Assembly (NCBI GenBank): GCA_964560875.1
Contig: CAZLMW010000019.1
Location: 22,835-86,834 of the forward strand
DNA length: 64,000 nt
Source of the DNA: CAZLMW01 sp964560875
GTDB taxonomy: Bacteria; Myxococcota_A; UBA9042
Reading direction: 5' to 3'
Shown: positions 24,657 to 32,900 of the stretch, piece by piece
Layout: the number at the start of each line of letters is the position of its first letter
Position numbering within the stretch: the stretch's first letter is position 1
Made by a program: the position numbers and the translations under genes
Notes under the pieces: model-generated
Told to the model about the DNA's origin: nothing
Database searches by the model: none
Seen by the model: the letters and a program-made list of their open reading frames with translations, nothing else

Positions 24657-26327
24657 ATGAGCAACCCCGTCGCCGCAAACGCCGCCACCGACCCGAACCG
24701 CCCGATTCCCAAGGCGGTCGACGAGCTGCACTACCTCATCCGCGCGCAGTACAAGCTGGTCTACGTCGTGTCGCCCGAGGAGTCGCGCGTCGAAAAGTGG
24801 ATCCAGGAGCTGTGCACGATCGAAAACGAGCACCTGCGGCAGCGGTGGGACATCACCAGCTGGAAATCGCGGCAGTTCATCACCTGGTCGTGCTCAATGG
24901 GCTTTCGCAGCGCGTCGCTGGACGTGCCGGGCGATATTCGCGAGCCGATCCGCTGCCTCGACTGGATCGCCAACGGCCTGACCAAAGACGCCGTCGTGGT
25001 GCTGCGCGACTTCCACCCCTTCCTCAACGACCCGATGGTGGCCCGCCGCGTGCGCGACCTCGTCACGCTGTTCGAAGGCGAAAACACCAAGCGAACGGTC
25101 ATCTTCCTGTCGTCGGTCGTGAAGATCCCGCTCGAGCTCGAAAAGGACATGCAGGTCATCGATTTCGACCTGCCCGACCGCGACACGATGGTCGCGATCG
25201 TGCGTGAAAAGGCGTTCCTCGGCGCTCGCTCGCGACGTTTTGGCGCCAACTTCAAGGCGATCTTGGAGAGCCAGGATCGTCAGCGGGAGATCGCCGAAGC
25301 CGCGCTGGGGTTGACCGAATCCGAAGCGCGCCACGTCTTCGACAAGACCATGGTCCGCGACAAGCAGTTCAACATCCCGACCATCCTACAGGAGAAAAAG
25401 CACATCATCCGCAAGAGCGGGATCCTGGAGTTTTACGAGACAAAGGTCGGCATGGACTCGGTGGGCGGCCTGACCGAGCTCAAGGACTGGCTCGACAAGC
25501 GCAAGCAGTCGTTCACCAAGGACGCCAAGGACTTCGGTCTGCCCGAGCCCAAGGGCATGCTGCTCATCGGTATCCCCGGTTGCGGTAAGTCGCTGTCGGC
25601 CAAGGCGATCTCGGCGGCGTGGCAGATGCCGTTGCTGCGGCTCGATGTCGGCAAGGTGTTCGGTTCGCTGGTCGGTTCATCCGAAGAGAACATGCGCAAG
25701 GCCATCAAGACGTCCGAGGCCGTCGCGCCCGCCATCATGTGGTTGGACGAGCTCGAGAAGGGCTTTTCGGGCACCAAGAGCTCTGGCAGTAGCGACGGCG
25801 GCACCACGGCGCGTGTCTTCGCGACCTTCCTGACCTGGCTGCAAGAGAAGACCTCGCCCGTGTTCGTCATCGCGACCGCCAACGACGTGTCGATGCTGCC
25901 CCCCGAGCTGCTTCGTAAGGGCCGTTTTGACGAGATCTTCTTCGTCGACCTGCCCAACTCCGCCGAGCGCGGTGAGATCTTCAAGATCCACCTGCTGCGC
26001 CGCGGCCGTGAGCCCGAGCGGTTCACGATGAACAAGCTGATCCAGGCGTCGGCCGGCTACTCGGGCAGCGAGATCGAAGAGGTCATCACCGCGGGCCTCT
26101 ACAACGCGTTTGGCGACGGCAAGACCGGCGCGGACGTCAACAACGAAGGCGATATCGACACCCAGCTGCTCGTCGAAGCGATGGACGAGATCATCCCGCT
26201 GAGCCAGACGATGCGCGAAAAGATCGCCGCGATGCGCGAATGGGCCCGATCCCGCGCGCGCCTTGCCAGCGAGCCGGACGCCGAGCTCGAGGTTGACGAA
26301 GACGACTCGCCGCGCCTCGAACTCTAG
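24657..26327 (+). CDS. Ycf46-like AAA+ ATPase
   Basis: This 556-residue protein has an N-terminal ~260-residue domain (YLIRAQYKLVYVVSPEE, VVLRDFHPFL, LPDRDTMVAIV) typical of the Ycf46 group and a C-terminal FtsH/Cdc48-like AAA module. Walker A is GIPGCGKS (305-312), Walker B is IMWLDELE (Asp364-Glu365), sensor 1 is IATAND, and the arginine finger region is ELLRKGRFDE. Ycf46 is encoded in red-algal plastids and in cyanobacteria, where its function is poorly known. DUF1257 (Ycf35-like) and DUF2997 genes follow, so this is the conserved three-gene set. It probably remodels a protein or complex in the cytoplasm. Confidence 0.88.
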   Translation: MSNPVAANAATDPNRPIPKAVDELHYLIRAQYKLVYVVSPEESRVEKWIQELCTIENEHLRQRWDITSWKSRQFITWSCSMGFRSASLDVPGDIREPIRCLDWIANGLTKDAVVVLRDFHPFLNDPMVARRVRDLVTLFEGENTKRTVIFLSSVVKIPLELEKDMQVIDFDLPDRDTMVAIVREKAFLGARSRRFGANFKAILESQDRQREIAEAALGLTESEARHVFDKTMVRDKQFNIPTILQEKKHIIRKSGILEFYETKVGMDSVGGLTELKDWLDKRKQSFTKDAKDFGLPEPKGMLLIGIPGCGKSLSAKAISAAWQMPLLRLDVGKVFGSLVGSSEENMRKAIKTSEAVAPAIMWLDELEKGFSGTKSSGSSDGGTTARVFATFLTWLQEKTSPVFVIATANDVSMLPPELLRKGRFDEIFFVDLPNSAERGEIFKIHLLRRGREPERFTMNKLIQASAGYSGSEIEEVITAGLYNAFGDGKTGADVNNEGDIDTQLLVEAMDEIIPLSQTMREKIAAMREWARSRARLASEPDAELEVDEDDSPRLEL

Positions 26328-26333
26328 CCGACG

Positions 26334-26385
26334 CGACGGTCTCTTCCGCGCGCAATCGCGCTCGCGGGGTGGATAAAGACCGTCG
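26334..26385. other. Inverted repeat in the ATPase-DUF1257 gap
   Basis: CGACGGTCT (26334-26342) pairs with AGACCGTCG (26377-26385), with an inner GCGCG/CGCGC pairing. There is no T-run, so this is not a clear terminator. It may attenuate or stabilise the polycistronic RNA. Confidence 0.4.
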
Positions 26386-26446
26386 AGACGCCGCGTTGCT
26401 GCCATTGTGCTGACGCGCGCCCCCTTCAACCTGTAGCCTGAGCGCC

Positions 26447-26857
26447 ATGAGTCACTTCACCAAGGTCGAAACCAAGATCAAGAACGTCAACCGGCTGGTG
26501 CTGGTGTTGGAGGAGCTCGGCTTCAACTTCACCCGGGCCGAGGCCCACCAGAAGGTGCACGTCAAGGGCTACTTGGGCGAGACGATGGAAGCCGATATCT
26601 GTATCCACGCTTCGAAGAAGTACGAGATCGGCATCAACATCGACGCGGAGACCGGCGTCGCGAGCTTCACGGCGGACGACGAGTTTCTCGAGATGAACGC
26701 GGGCTACAGCTTGGGCGAATTCAAGCGCAAGGTCGTGCAGCGCTACGCCTACCACACGGTCAAGGACGAAGTGCAAAAGCGCGGCTACACGCTTGAAGAA
26801 GAGACCGTCGATGAGCAGCAGCATATCCACGTCACGGTCTCATCCTGGGGCGACTGA
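26447..26857 (+). CDS. DUF1257 (Ycf35-like) protein
   Basis: This 136-residue protein starts MSHFTKVETKIKNVNRLVLVLEELGF, the standard opening of DUF1257/Ycf35 proteins, and ends with a YTLEEETVDEQQHIHVTV strand. It is full length and presumably cytoplasmic. The family function is not established. Its position after a Ycf46-like ATPase and before a DUF2997 protein matches gene sets known in cyanobacteria. Confidence 0.85.
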   Translation: MSHFTKVETKIKNVNRLVLVLEELGFNFTRAEAHQKVHVKGYLGETMEADICIHASKKYEIGINIDAETGVASFTADDEFLEMNAGYSLGEFKRKVVQRYAYHTVKDEVQKRGYTLEEETVDEQQHIHVTVSSWGD

Positions 26858-26896
26858 GCAGTCCCCCACCCCTGGCCGCGAATCGCGGAGGAAAAC

Positions 26897-27097
26897 ATGG
26901 CATCCCGCAAACAGATCCAGTTCACGATCGACGATGAAGGCAACGTCAGCATCCAGGTGTCTGGCGCGCCCGGCGGCGAGTGCGAGAAGCTGACCCGCGA
27001 GATCGAAGAGGCGCTCGGCGTGGTCAGCAGCCGCGAGCGAACGTCCGAGTTCTACATTCAGAACGAATCGACCGAGAAGATCACGCTCGGGGACTGA
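26897..27097 (+). CDS. DUF2997 small protein
   Basis: This 66-residue protein begins MASRKQIQFTIDDEGNVSIQV and includes GECEKLTREIEEALG, which fits DUF2997, a small partner family usually found beside DUF1257. An RBS (GGAGG near 26888) precedes the ATG. Its function is unknown; it probably binds or modulates the preceding ATPase/DUF1257 pair. Confidence 0.82.
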   Translation: MASRKQIQFTIDDEGNVSIQVSGAPGGECEKLTREIEEALGVVSSRERTSEFYIQNESTEKITLGD

Positions 27098-27101
27098 ATC
27101 G

Positions 27102-27812
27102 TTGTCCGATCACGACCAGGAAAGAAAAGAGCCGGACGAGCCCACCGGTCGACAGCTCAAGAACGGCACCGAGGCGTGGACCTTGCTGGCGTCGCTCAAC
27201 CGCAAAGAGCACTTCGCTGTCGTCGAGGCGCACGACCCCGAAACCGACAAGCTCAGCGAGTCCGTGCAGGCACGAACAGGTTTCGACGCGACGTATTCGG
27301 CGACGTTTCGCATCAAGTCCGACCACGAGATCCCGTCCAAGGTCATCGACGCGGTGCAAACCGAGCACATGCCGCAGTTTACGCTGCGCAACATCGGTCG
27401 GGCCGAGCGCCACGTCGACCTCGACGACCCGATGCCCTTTCGCCGCAAGCAGGGCATCAGCCATCACGACGACGGCCTCTTCGAAGAGGTCCGCAATGCG
27501 CGCCTGCCCAAACCCGAATTCGCCCAGATCTGGTCGGTGGCCTTCACCCATCGCCTGCGTCGCCAGTTCCGCCGCTTGCTGATCGAAGACCCGTGGGAGC
27601 TGCGCTACGGCAGCGACGTGACCGCCAATTACGGGGTGCGCCAGACCCACGTGTTCGTCGAAGGAACCCATCCCGACGACCTCCCGCAAGCCGATTGGGG
27701 ACCCGAAACGCTGCCGCCGCCGCGCCGCTGGAAAGGCCGCTCTATCGACAGCGACGACAACGTGCAGACCTTCCACGACATCGCCCAGGCGATCGTCGAC
27801 GGCAACGATTGA
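27102..27812 (+). CDS. Hypothetical protein at the end of the Ycf46/DUF1257/DUF2997 run
   Basis: This 236-residue acidic, soluble protein is not recognised. It starts four bases after DUF2997, from a TTG; no upstream ATG is available in frame. Visible features are FDATYSATFRIKSDHEIPSK and an Arg-rich helix FTHRLRRQFRRLLIEDP, with Asp- and Pro-rich ends. The tight spacing suggests co-expression with the three genes before it. There is no signal peptide or membrane segment. Confidence 0.65.
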   Translation: MSDHDQERKEPDEPTGRQLKNGTEAWTLLASLNRKEHFAVVEAHDPETDKLSESVQARTGFDATYSATFRIKSDHEIPSKVIDAVQTEHMPQFTLRNIGRAERHVDLDDPMPFRRKQGISHHDDGLFEEVRNARLPKPEFAQIWSVAFTHRLRRQFRRLLIEDPWELRYGSDVTANYGVRQTHVFVEGTHPDDLPQADWGPETLPPPRRWKGRSIDSDDNVQTFHDIAQAIVDGND

Positions 27813-27833
27813 TTCGGCATTGGAACTGCGGTG

Positions 27834-28397
27834 TTAGAAGTGCAGGGTTAGCGCGAGCCCATCGGCCCGTGACCCGCTGGCCAGTCCGCTGTTGGCCAGT
27901 CCGCTGTTGGCCAGTCCGCTGTTGGCCAGTCCGCTGTTGGCCAGTCCGCTCAGCGTCAACGTGGTGCCGTCGTCACCGTCGTAGAGCGCGGCATGCCCGT
28001 GGTAGCGCTGCCACCGTCTGAGGCGAGCGCGGGCGACGCCTCTTTGCCAATGGCCGTAGATGGCGACGCCAAGGCCGACGAGCGCGGCCACGGTCGAAAC
28101 GTATTGGCCGGTCTCGTGGCTCTCCTCGCGCGTGCATTCGATCGTGTCGGAGGCGTTCACAGCGCAGGTCTTCGAGTTTTCGTGCGCCGCTGAAAACGCC
28201 ACAGCGCCGATGGTTCCGCCGACGAAAAGCGACCACCCCACGATGACGACGGTCCGGTCGGGCACGGTCGGCACGGGGGTTGCGGGTGGCGGCAGCGGCT
28301 CGCGGCGTTGCGCGGTGGCTGGCTCAACGGCGACAAGCGTCGTAGCGAACAGGACGGCAAGAGCGAGGACGGGTTGGACGAGCGGGGGGGACAGCAT
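27834..28397 (-). CDS. Exported hypothetical membrane protein with pentapeptide tail
   Basis: This 187-residue protein starts with a signal-like MLSPPLVQPVLALAVLFATT. Two later hydrophobic stretches (VVIVGWSLFVGGTIGAVAF and VSTVAALVGLGVAIYGHW) flank a two-Cys loop (KTCAVNASDTIECTR). The C-terminus holds SGLAN repeats encoded by the 15-bp array at 27879. An upstream ATG at 28607 would add 70 unlikely residues. The function is unknown. Confidence 0.6.
   Translation of the reverse strand: MLSPPLVQPVLALAVLFATTLVAVEPATAQRREPLPPPATPVPTVPDRTVVIVGWSLFVGGTIGAVAFSAAHENSKTCAVNASDTIECTREESHETGQYVSTVAALVGLGVAIYGHWQRGVARARLRRWQRYHGHAALYDGDDGTTLTLSGLANSGLANSGLANSGLANSGLASGSRADGLALTLHF
27879..27950. repeat. 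15-bp in-frame tandem repeat, five units
   Basis: GGCCAGTCCGCTGTT is repeated four times exactly, followed by a partial fifth. Read on the minus strand it encodes SGLAN pentapeptides near the C-terminus of the exported protein. The units are identical, which points to recent expansion. Confidence 0.9.
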
Positions 28398-28550
28398 GGC
28401 AGCGAGCCTATCAAAAGCGTTCGCCTCGCGGTCACTGGCGATCCCGAGGTGGGTTATCTGCCCCGACCGCTCGGGCGCTGTTGCGACAAACAGTTGCTTG
28501 TCCTGCCGCGGTCCGCGATGCTCCGCGCGTAGTTGGGCAGGGAGCCCCCC

Positions 28551-29642
28551 ATGGGACAAGAAAACCACCCGCCTCAGGGCGATCCGCCGGCCCCCGCCGC
28601 CAGCCAAAGCACCGCCGACGAGCCCAAGAAGGACGTCGTCTATTCGGTCGTCGACAAGTCGCTGCTGCTGCCCTTCTTCAAGCCGTACCTGTTCAAGCCG
28701 CTCGCCGCGAAGATCCCCGACAGTGTCGCCGCCAACACCATCACGCTAACCGGCGGCTTGTGTTCGCTGGGCGCGCTGATCGCCATGTGGCAGGCGAGCG
28801 ACGACAACCGCATCTTCTACTTCATCTCCGGCGCGCTCATGTTCATCTACATGACCCTGGACAACCTCGACGGCGCCCACGCACGACGCACCGGACAGTC
28901 GTCACCGATGGGCGAGTTCATCGACCACTGGCTGGACACGGCAAGCAGCGGGCTCATCGTCGCGGCCGTCGCTTGGGCTCTTGCGCTACCGACCTGGCTC
29001 ATCCTGACGGTCATCGGCGTCAACGGCATCGCGTTTTTCGGCACGTTTTGGGAGCAGCACACCACCGGCAACCTGCAGATGGAGCCGATGGGCAATATCG
29101 AAGCGCTGACCCTTTCAGCCATGTTGCTCACGGCCTTTGCCATCACCGGTCCGTGGCTCGGCCAGCACGAGTGGTTTGGAATCGCGTCCATTGCGACGGT
29201 CCTGCCAGTCACGCAGATCGTCACGCTCGCATTCACCGCCGGCGGCGCCATCAAGCGCACCAAGCGTCCGATGGCGCCGTGGATTCACCCGACAATCGGA
29301 CCGATCGCCATCGTCCTCTGGCACGTCTACGGCCAGCTCGATTTTGTCGCCGCCACGACGATGATCGTCTTGTGCAACCCGGTGTTTGCCGGCGGTCGCA
29401 TCGTCGCCCGTGTCCTGTCCGAACCCGCCCCGTCGCACGGCATCGGGCCCATCGCGCTGCTTTCGGCGGCGGCCGTCGCCTCCATCGCGTTCGACCTGCC
29501 CGTCGGCGTTCAAGCTGGCCTTTCGTGGGCCATCGCCCTGTACCTGTTCTGGCGCGCCTTCTCCGACTTCGTGCGAACCACCAAACATCGCTCCGGCGAC
29601 CTGCGGTCCGACGAATTCCTCGGCTGGTTTTTTGTGCGTTGA
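28551..29642 (+). CDS. Choline/ethanolamine phosphotransferase-like CDP-alcohol phosphatidyltransferase
   Basis: This 363-residue membrane protein has the complete family signature D104-x2-D107-G-x2-A111-R-x8-G121-x3-D125-x3-D129. The wording around it, ARRTGQSSPMGEFIDHWLD, together with the upstream DKSLLLPFF and the later FFGTFWEQHTTGNL, resembles eukaryotic CEPT1/EPT1 more than bacterial PgsA or PssA. Length and roughly 8-10 hydrophobic helices also fit the eukaryotic type. Such enzymes move phosphocholine or phosphoethanolamine from a CDP carrier to diacylglycerol; a CMP-aminoethylphosphonate donor is also possible. The ATG at 28551 has GGGAG close by. Confidence 0.83.
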   Translation: MGQENHPPQGDPPAPAASQSTADEPKKDVVYSVVDKSLLLPFFKPYLFKPLAAKIPDSVAANTITLTGGLCSLGALIAMWQASDDNRIFYFISGALMFIYMTLDNLDGAHARRTGQSSPMGEFIDHWLDTASSGLIVAAVAWALALPTWLILTVIGVNGIAFFGTFWEQHTTGNLQMEPMGNIEALTLSAMLLTAFAITGPWLGQHEWFGIASIATVLPVTQIVTLAFTAGGAIKRTKRPMAPWIHPTIGPIAIVLWHVYGQLDFVAATTMIVLCNPVFAGGRIVARVLSEPAPSHGIGPIALLSAAAVASIAFDLPVGVQAGLSWAIALYLFWRAFSDFVRTTKHRSGDLRSDEFLGWFFVR

Positions 29643-29974
29643 AAACAAGTACGGTCCCCTCCAACGCCTGTGGCGCATCGCGACCCATGGCAGGGCCGCC
29701 CGATAGTCGCGTCCTGCCTTGCTCAGCTCGCCAGGGATAGGTCTTACGTCGGCGCCCGCCCATTTGTGGCCGCCGGGGAAATTCCTTGCCGTGTGTGGCT
29801 GTAACGTTGGAATAAAGACGGCGCGCATTGTTGCGGTTACGTCTCCATTCTCCTTGACGAATGCTGCGGCTATCGGCAAAATCCTGACGGGCAAAATCCG
29901 ACATCTGTATTCGACACCGCCAAAACTGTCCTTGGCTGTCAGCTCCATCTCGCGACTCGTCATTGGAGTTCGCC
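29643..29974 (+). other. Intergenic region with a candidate promoter and direct repeats (332 bp)
   Basis: The DNA is less GC-rich toward the 3' half. It holds TTGACG (29854-29859) and CAAAAT (29877-29882) with a 17-bp spacer, a fair sigma-70 promoter about 90 bases before the next ATG. The decamer GGCAAAATCC occurs at 29875 and 29890, overlapping the -10. I saw no RNA gene or credible small CDS. Confidence 0.4.
29854..29882 (+). promoter_or_regulatory. Candidate sigma-70 promoter
   Basis: TTGACG - 17 bp - CAAAAT. It matches consensus at five and four positions. It would transcribe the large secreted-protein gene and those behind it. Confidence 0.4.
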
Positions 29975-32900
29975 ATGAAACATCACCTGCACGGGTGTGT
30001 GCGGCTGGTCATGTCCGTCGCCATCGCGGCCGTGGCTGTCAGCTCGTCCGCTTCTGTCGCCTCCGCAGCTGTCCACCCGCTCGACGCCGTGTTGCCCGAC
30101 GACACGCCGATGCCCGGCAAGGGCTTGGTTGCGTGGATTCCCGGCGGCTCGACGTCGTACGTGTTGGCTGGCGGCAAGCTCGTCAAGTGGAAGGCCAAGA
30201 CCGTCGATTTTAATGGCACACCGGGTATTGACGTGTCCGCTGACGGAAGCAGCGCCGGGGCCCAGGTGAATGTCCTGTCGCCGAAGTCCCCTGGCATGAC
30301 CGTCGTCGTCGACTACCGCATGCCGAAGGGCACCGCGAAGGTCGACGGTTGGAACCCCACCATCGGTGTGTTGGCGCACCATTCGGGCACCTACCACGCG
30401 CGGATTTGGACCGTTGCTCTCAAGGCTGGTGTGCCGCGACTGGCGGTCTCCGAAGGCACAACCCTCAAGTCAGCGACCGCGGTCAAGTCGAGCACCGGCA
30501 AGAAAGAGGCCGTGCGTCTCGATGACGGCGAAATTCACCAGCTCGCCCTGCGCGTATCGCGGCCGGGCTGCACACCCACAAAGTGTCCGGCACCCCATCG
30601 CAATATCGTCACGCTTCTCGTCGACGGTGTGGTTGTCTCTGAGGGCATCGTGGTCACGCCGCGGCTCAAGACAAAGGGCTTTTCGACCGTCGAGATTGGA
30701 CGTCAGTGGGTCGGCGCCGGCAAATACCCGGGTCAGAGCAACTACAAAGACAAAAACCTCAACTCGGTCGGTCAGTACCGGCAGCTCCTGGTGTACGACC
30801 GCCCATTGCCGACCGGCGAGCTCGCTGCGATCCGTCGCAGTGCGGCGATCGGTGTCGTCGCCCAGTTCCCGCCCCTTGGCAACGAGACGACCACGCAGGT
30901 GAAGTTCAACCCCTCACTGCAGCCGACGGACCTGAGATTGGCGCCGATGAACGCGACCATCAGCAAGGACGTCTTCGCCCACAAGCGGGTCAAGCTGCTG
31001 CCCGACACGGCGGACCAGAACAAGGGGCTTACCGCCGTTTCCGGCTGGATCAAGTTCGGCAAGAGCGCCGCCACCAAGAAGCTGCTGACTGTGACCTTTC
31101 CCGGCACCGGCGCGCCGGTCGAGTTCACCATCGGACCGGATCCCAAGAGCGCCAAGAAGGCGCTGCTGACTTGCAAACACGCCGGCAAGACCAACCAACA
31201 ATCGTTGTACTGGGACGCTGCGAAACAGTGGGCGCACGTCGCCATCGTCCAGCGCGGCAATTTCACCAAGGACGTCGTCTGCAGCGTCAACGGCCAGTTC
31301 CTCGGCGGTCTCAAGGTCGCCGCACTCAAGGTCCCGACGTACAACGCGGCGACGATCCGCGACACGGCCGTCCAGGTCGGCCCCGGAGTGGACGTCCTGT
31401 ACCTGGGCCTGCGTCGTCGCAACGGCTTTCAGCACTTCAACGAAGAGACCGAGTTCAACGGACGCGATCCGCTCGCCCAGGGGCCCATGCTGTGGATGAC
31501 CCAGTCGGCCGGCAAGTTCAGCTACCACCGAGCCACGACGGGGAGCTACGTTGTCGGCACCGGCATGTCGTTCATCACCGACGGTCACGCGCTGGGGAAT
31601 ATCCGCTTGTTCGGTTCCGGGCTTTGGACCTACAGCGACAAGGACTCAGCGCTGTATGTCGACCGCCAGACCGTCGCGATACGCCTCACGCTCCCCCAAC
31701 CCGATGCCGCCAAGTCGAAGTCCTACATCATGTACCAGCGTGTCGACACCGGCGCGAACATGTCGATCTCGGTGAGCGCGACCGTTCCCGACAAGACCAA
31801 CTGCATCAAGGGCTTCTTCAACAACGGCGGCTGCGCGACGGTGAGCATCTCGTTCGGACCGCGGAAGTTCGACATGGTTGTGCCAAGCAGCTTTTTGGGA
31901 GCCACACCCGGCGAGTTGATCTTCACGACGCCCTACAAGCGCAGCCCAGAGGAGCTCAAAGCGTGGGGCAACCCGAAAAACAGCTGGCAGCCGGACATCA
32001 TCTTCCGCGGCAAACGGCGAACGCCGCTGAGCTGGTCGGAAGGCAAATCCAAGATGGCCGCCAAGTTCGACAAGTACGGCGGCGACACAAAGGCACAGAA
32101 AGACGCGTGGAAGAAGGGGCACAACACGATCCTCTACGCCACAACCTACGTGCAGGAGCTGCGGCTGTATCCGCAGGTTGTGGGCGAGCTTGGCGGGCTC
32201 ATGGACATTGGGTGCTACAGCCTCAAGTGCACCGACGCAGGACGCGCGTGCAAGTACGCGACCAAGCCCTATTCACCACGATGCGGCGACTGCAGGCCCG
32301 ATCACTACCGAACCGCCGGTTACGCGGGTTCGATTCACCAAGAGTGCCGCGCACGACGCCCGCGCGGGGCTGCTTGTACGCATGACACGATGTGCCAGTC
32401 CGGACGCTGTGATACCGCCAAATCCGGCACCTGCGTCTTCAAGGTCAAGGCATCCTGCGACAACCACTGCCGCTCCCTGGGTCGAACCTGCGGCGTACAA
32501 GGAACCGGCTTTGATTGCAGCGGCTGCCTGCCGTGGTTCGAGCCGGCCAACGGCGCGCCCATTCCCAAGTCTGGCGCCCCCAAACCCAAGCTGTTGCCCG
32601 ACGAACAGTGCCGATGGCAGCCGACCCGCACCGACCTCGAGCCCTGCACGCACGACAACCAATGCGATTCGGGACGCTGCTCCACGCAAAACGTCGATCG
32701 CGTCCGGATCCTCAAACCCACCGGCTGGATCTTCGGCGAATTCCTCTACACCGGTTCCGGTTTCAACAACTGCGAAAAGAGCCCGGTTCAGTGCTCCGCC
32801 TGGACCGCCAGGCGCGGGGTCTCGGGGTCGATGAAGACCATCGGCGACACCAAGAAGCGTTGCCGTATCCGGCTGCCCAACATCCCCAGCCCGGACACCG

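Noticed and set aside
29719..29974. Small coding region upstream of the secreted-protein gene
   Set aside because: The frame has no RBS or recognisable motif and runs through the proposed promoter; I treat this stretch as intergenic.
32325..32345. GGGTTCGATTC as a tRNA T-loop
   Set aside because: It lies inside a long coding region and no acceptor stem or anticodon arm can be built around it.
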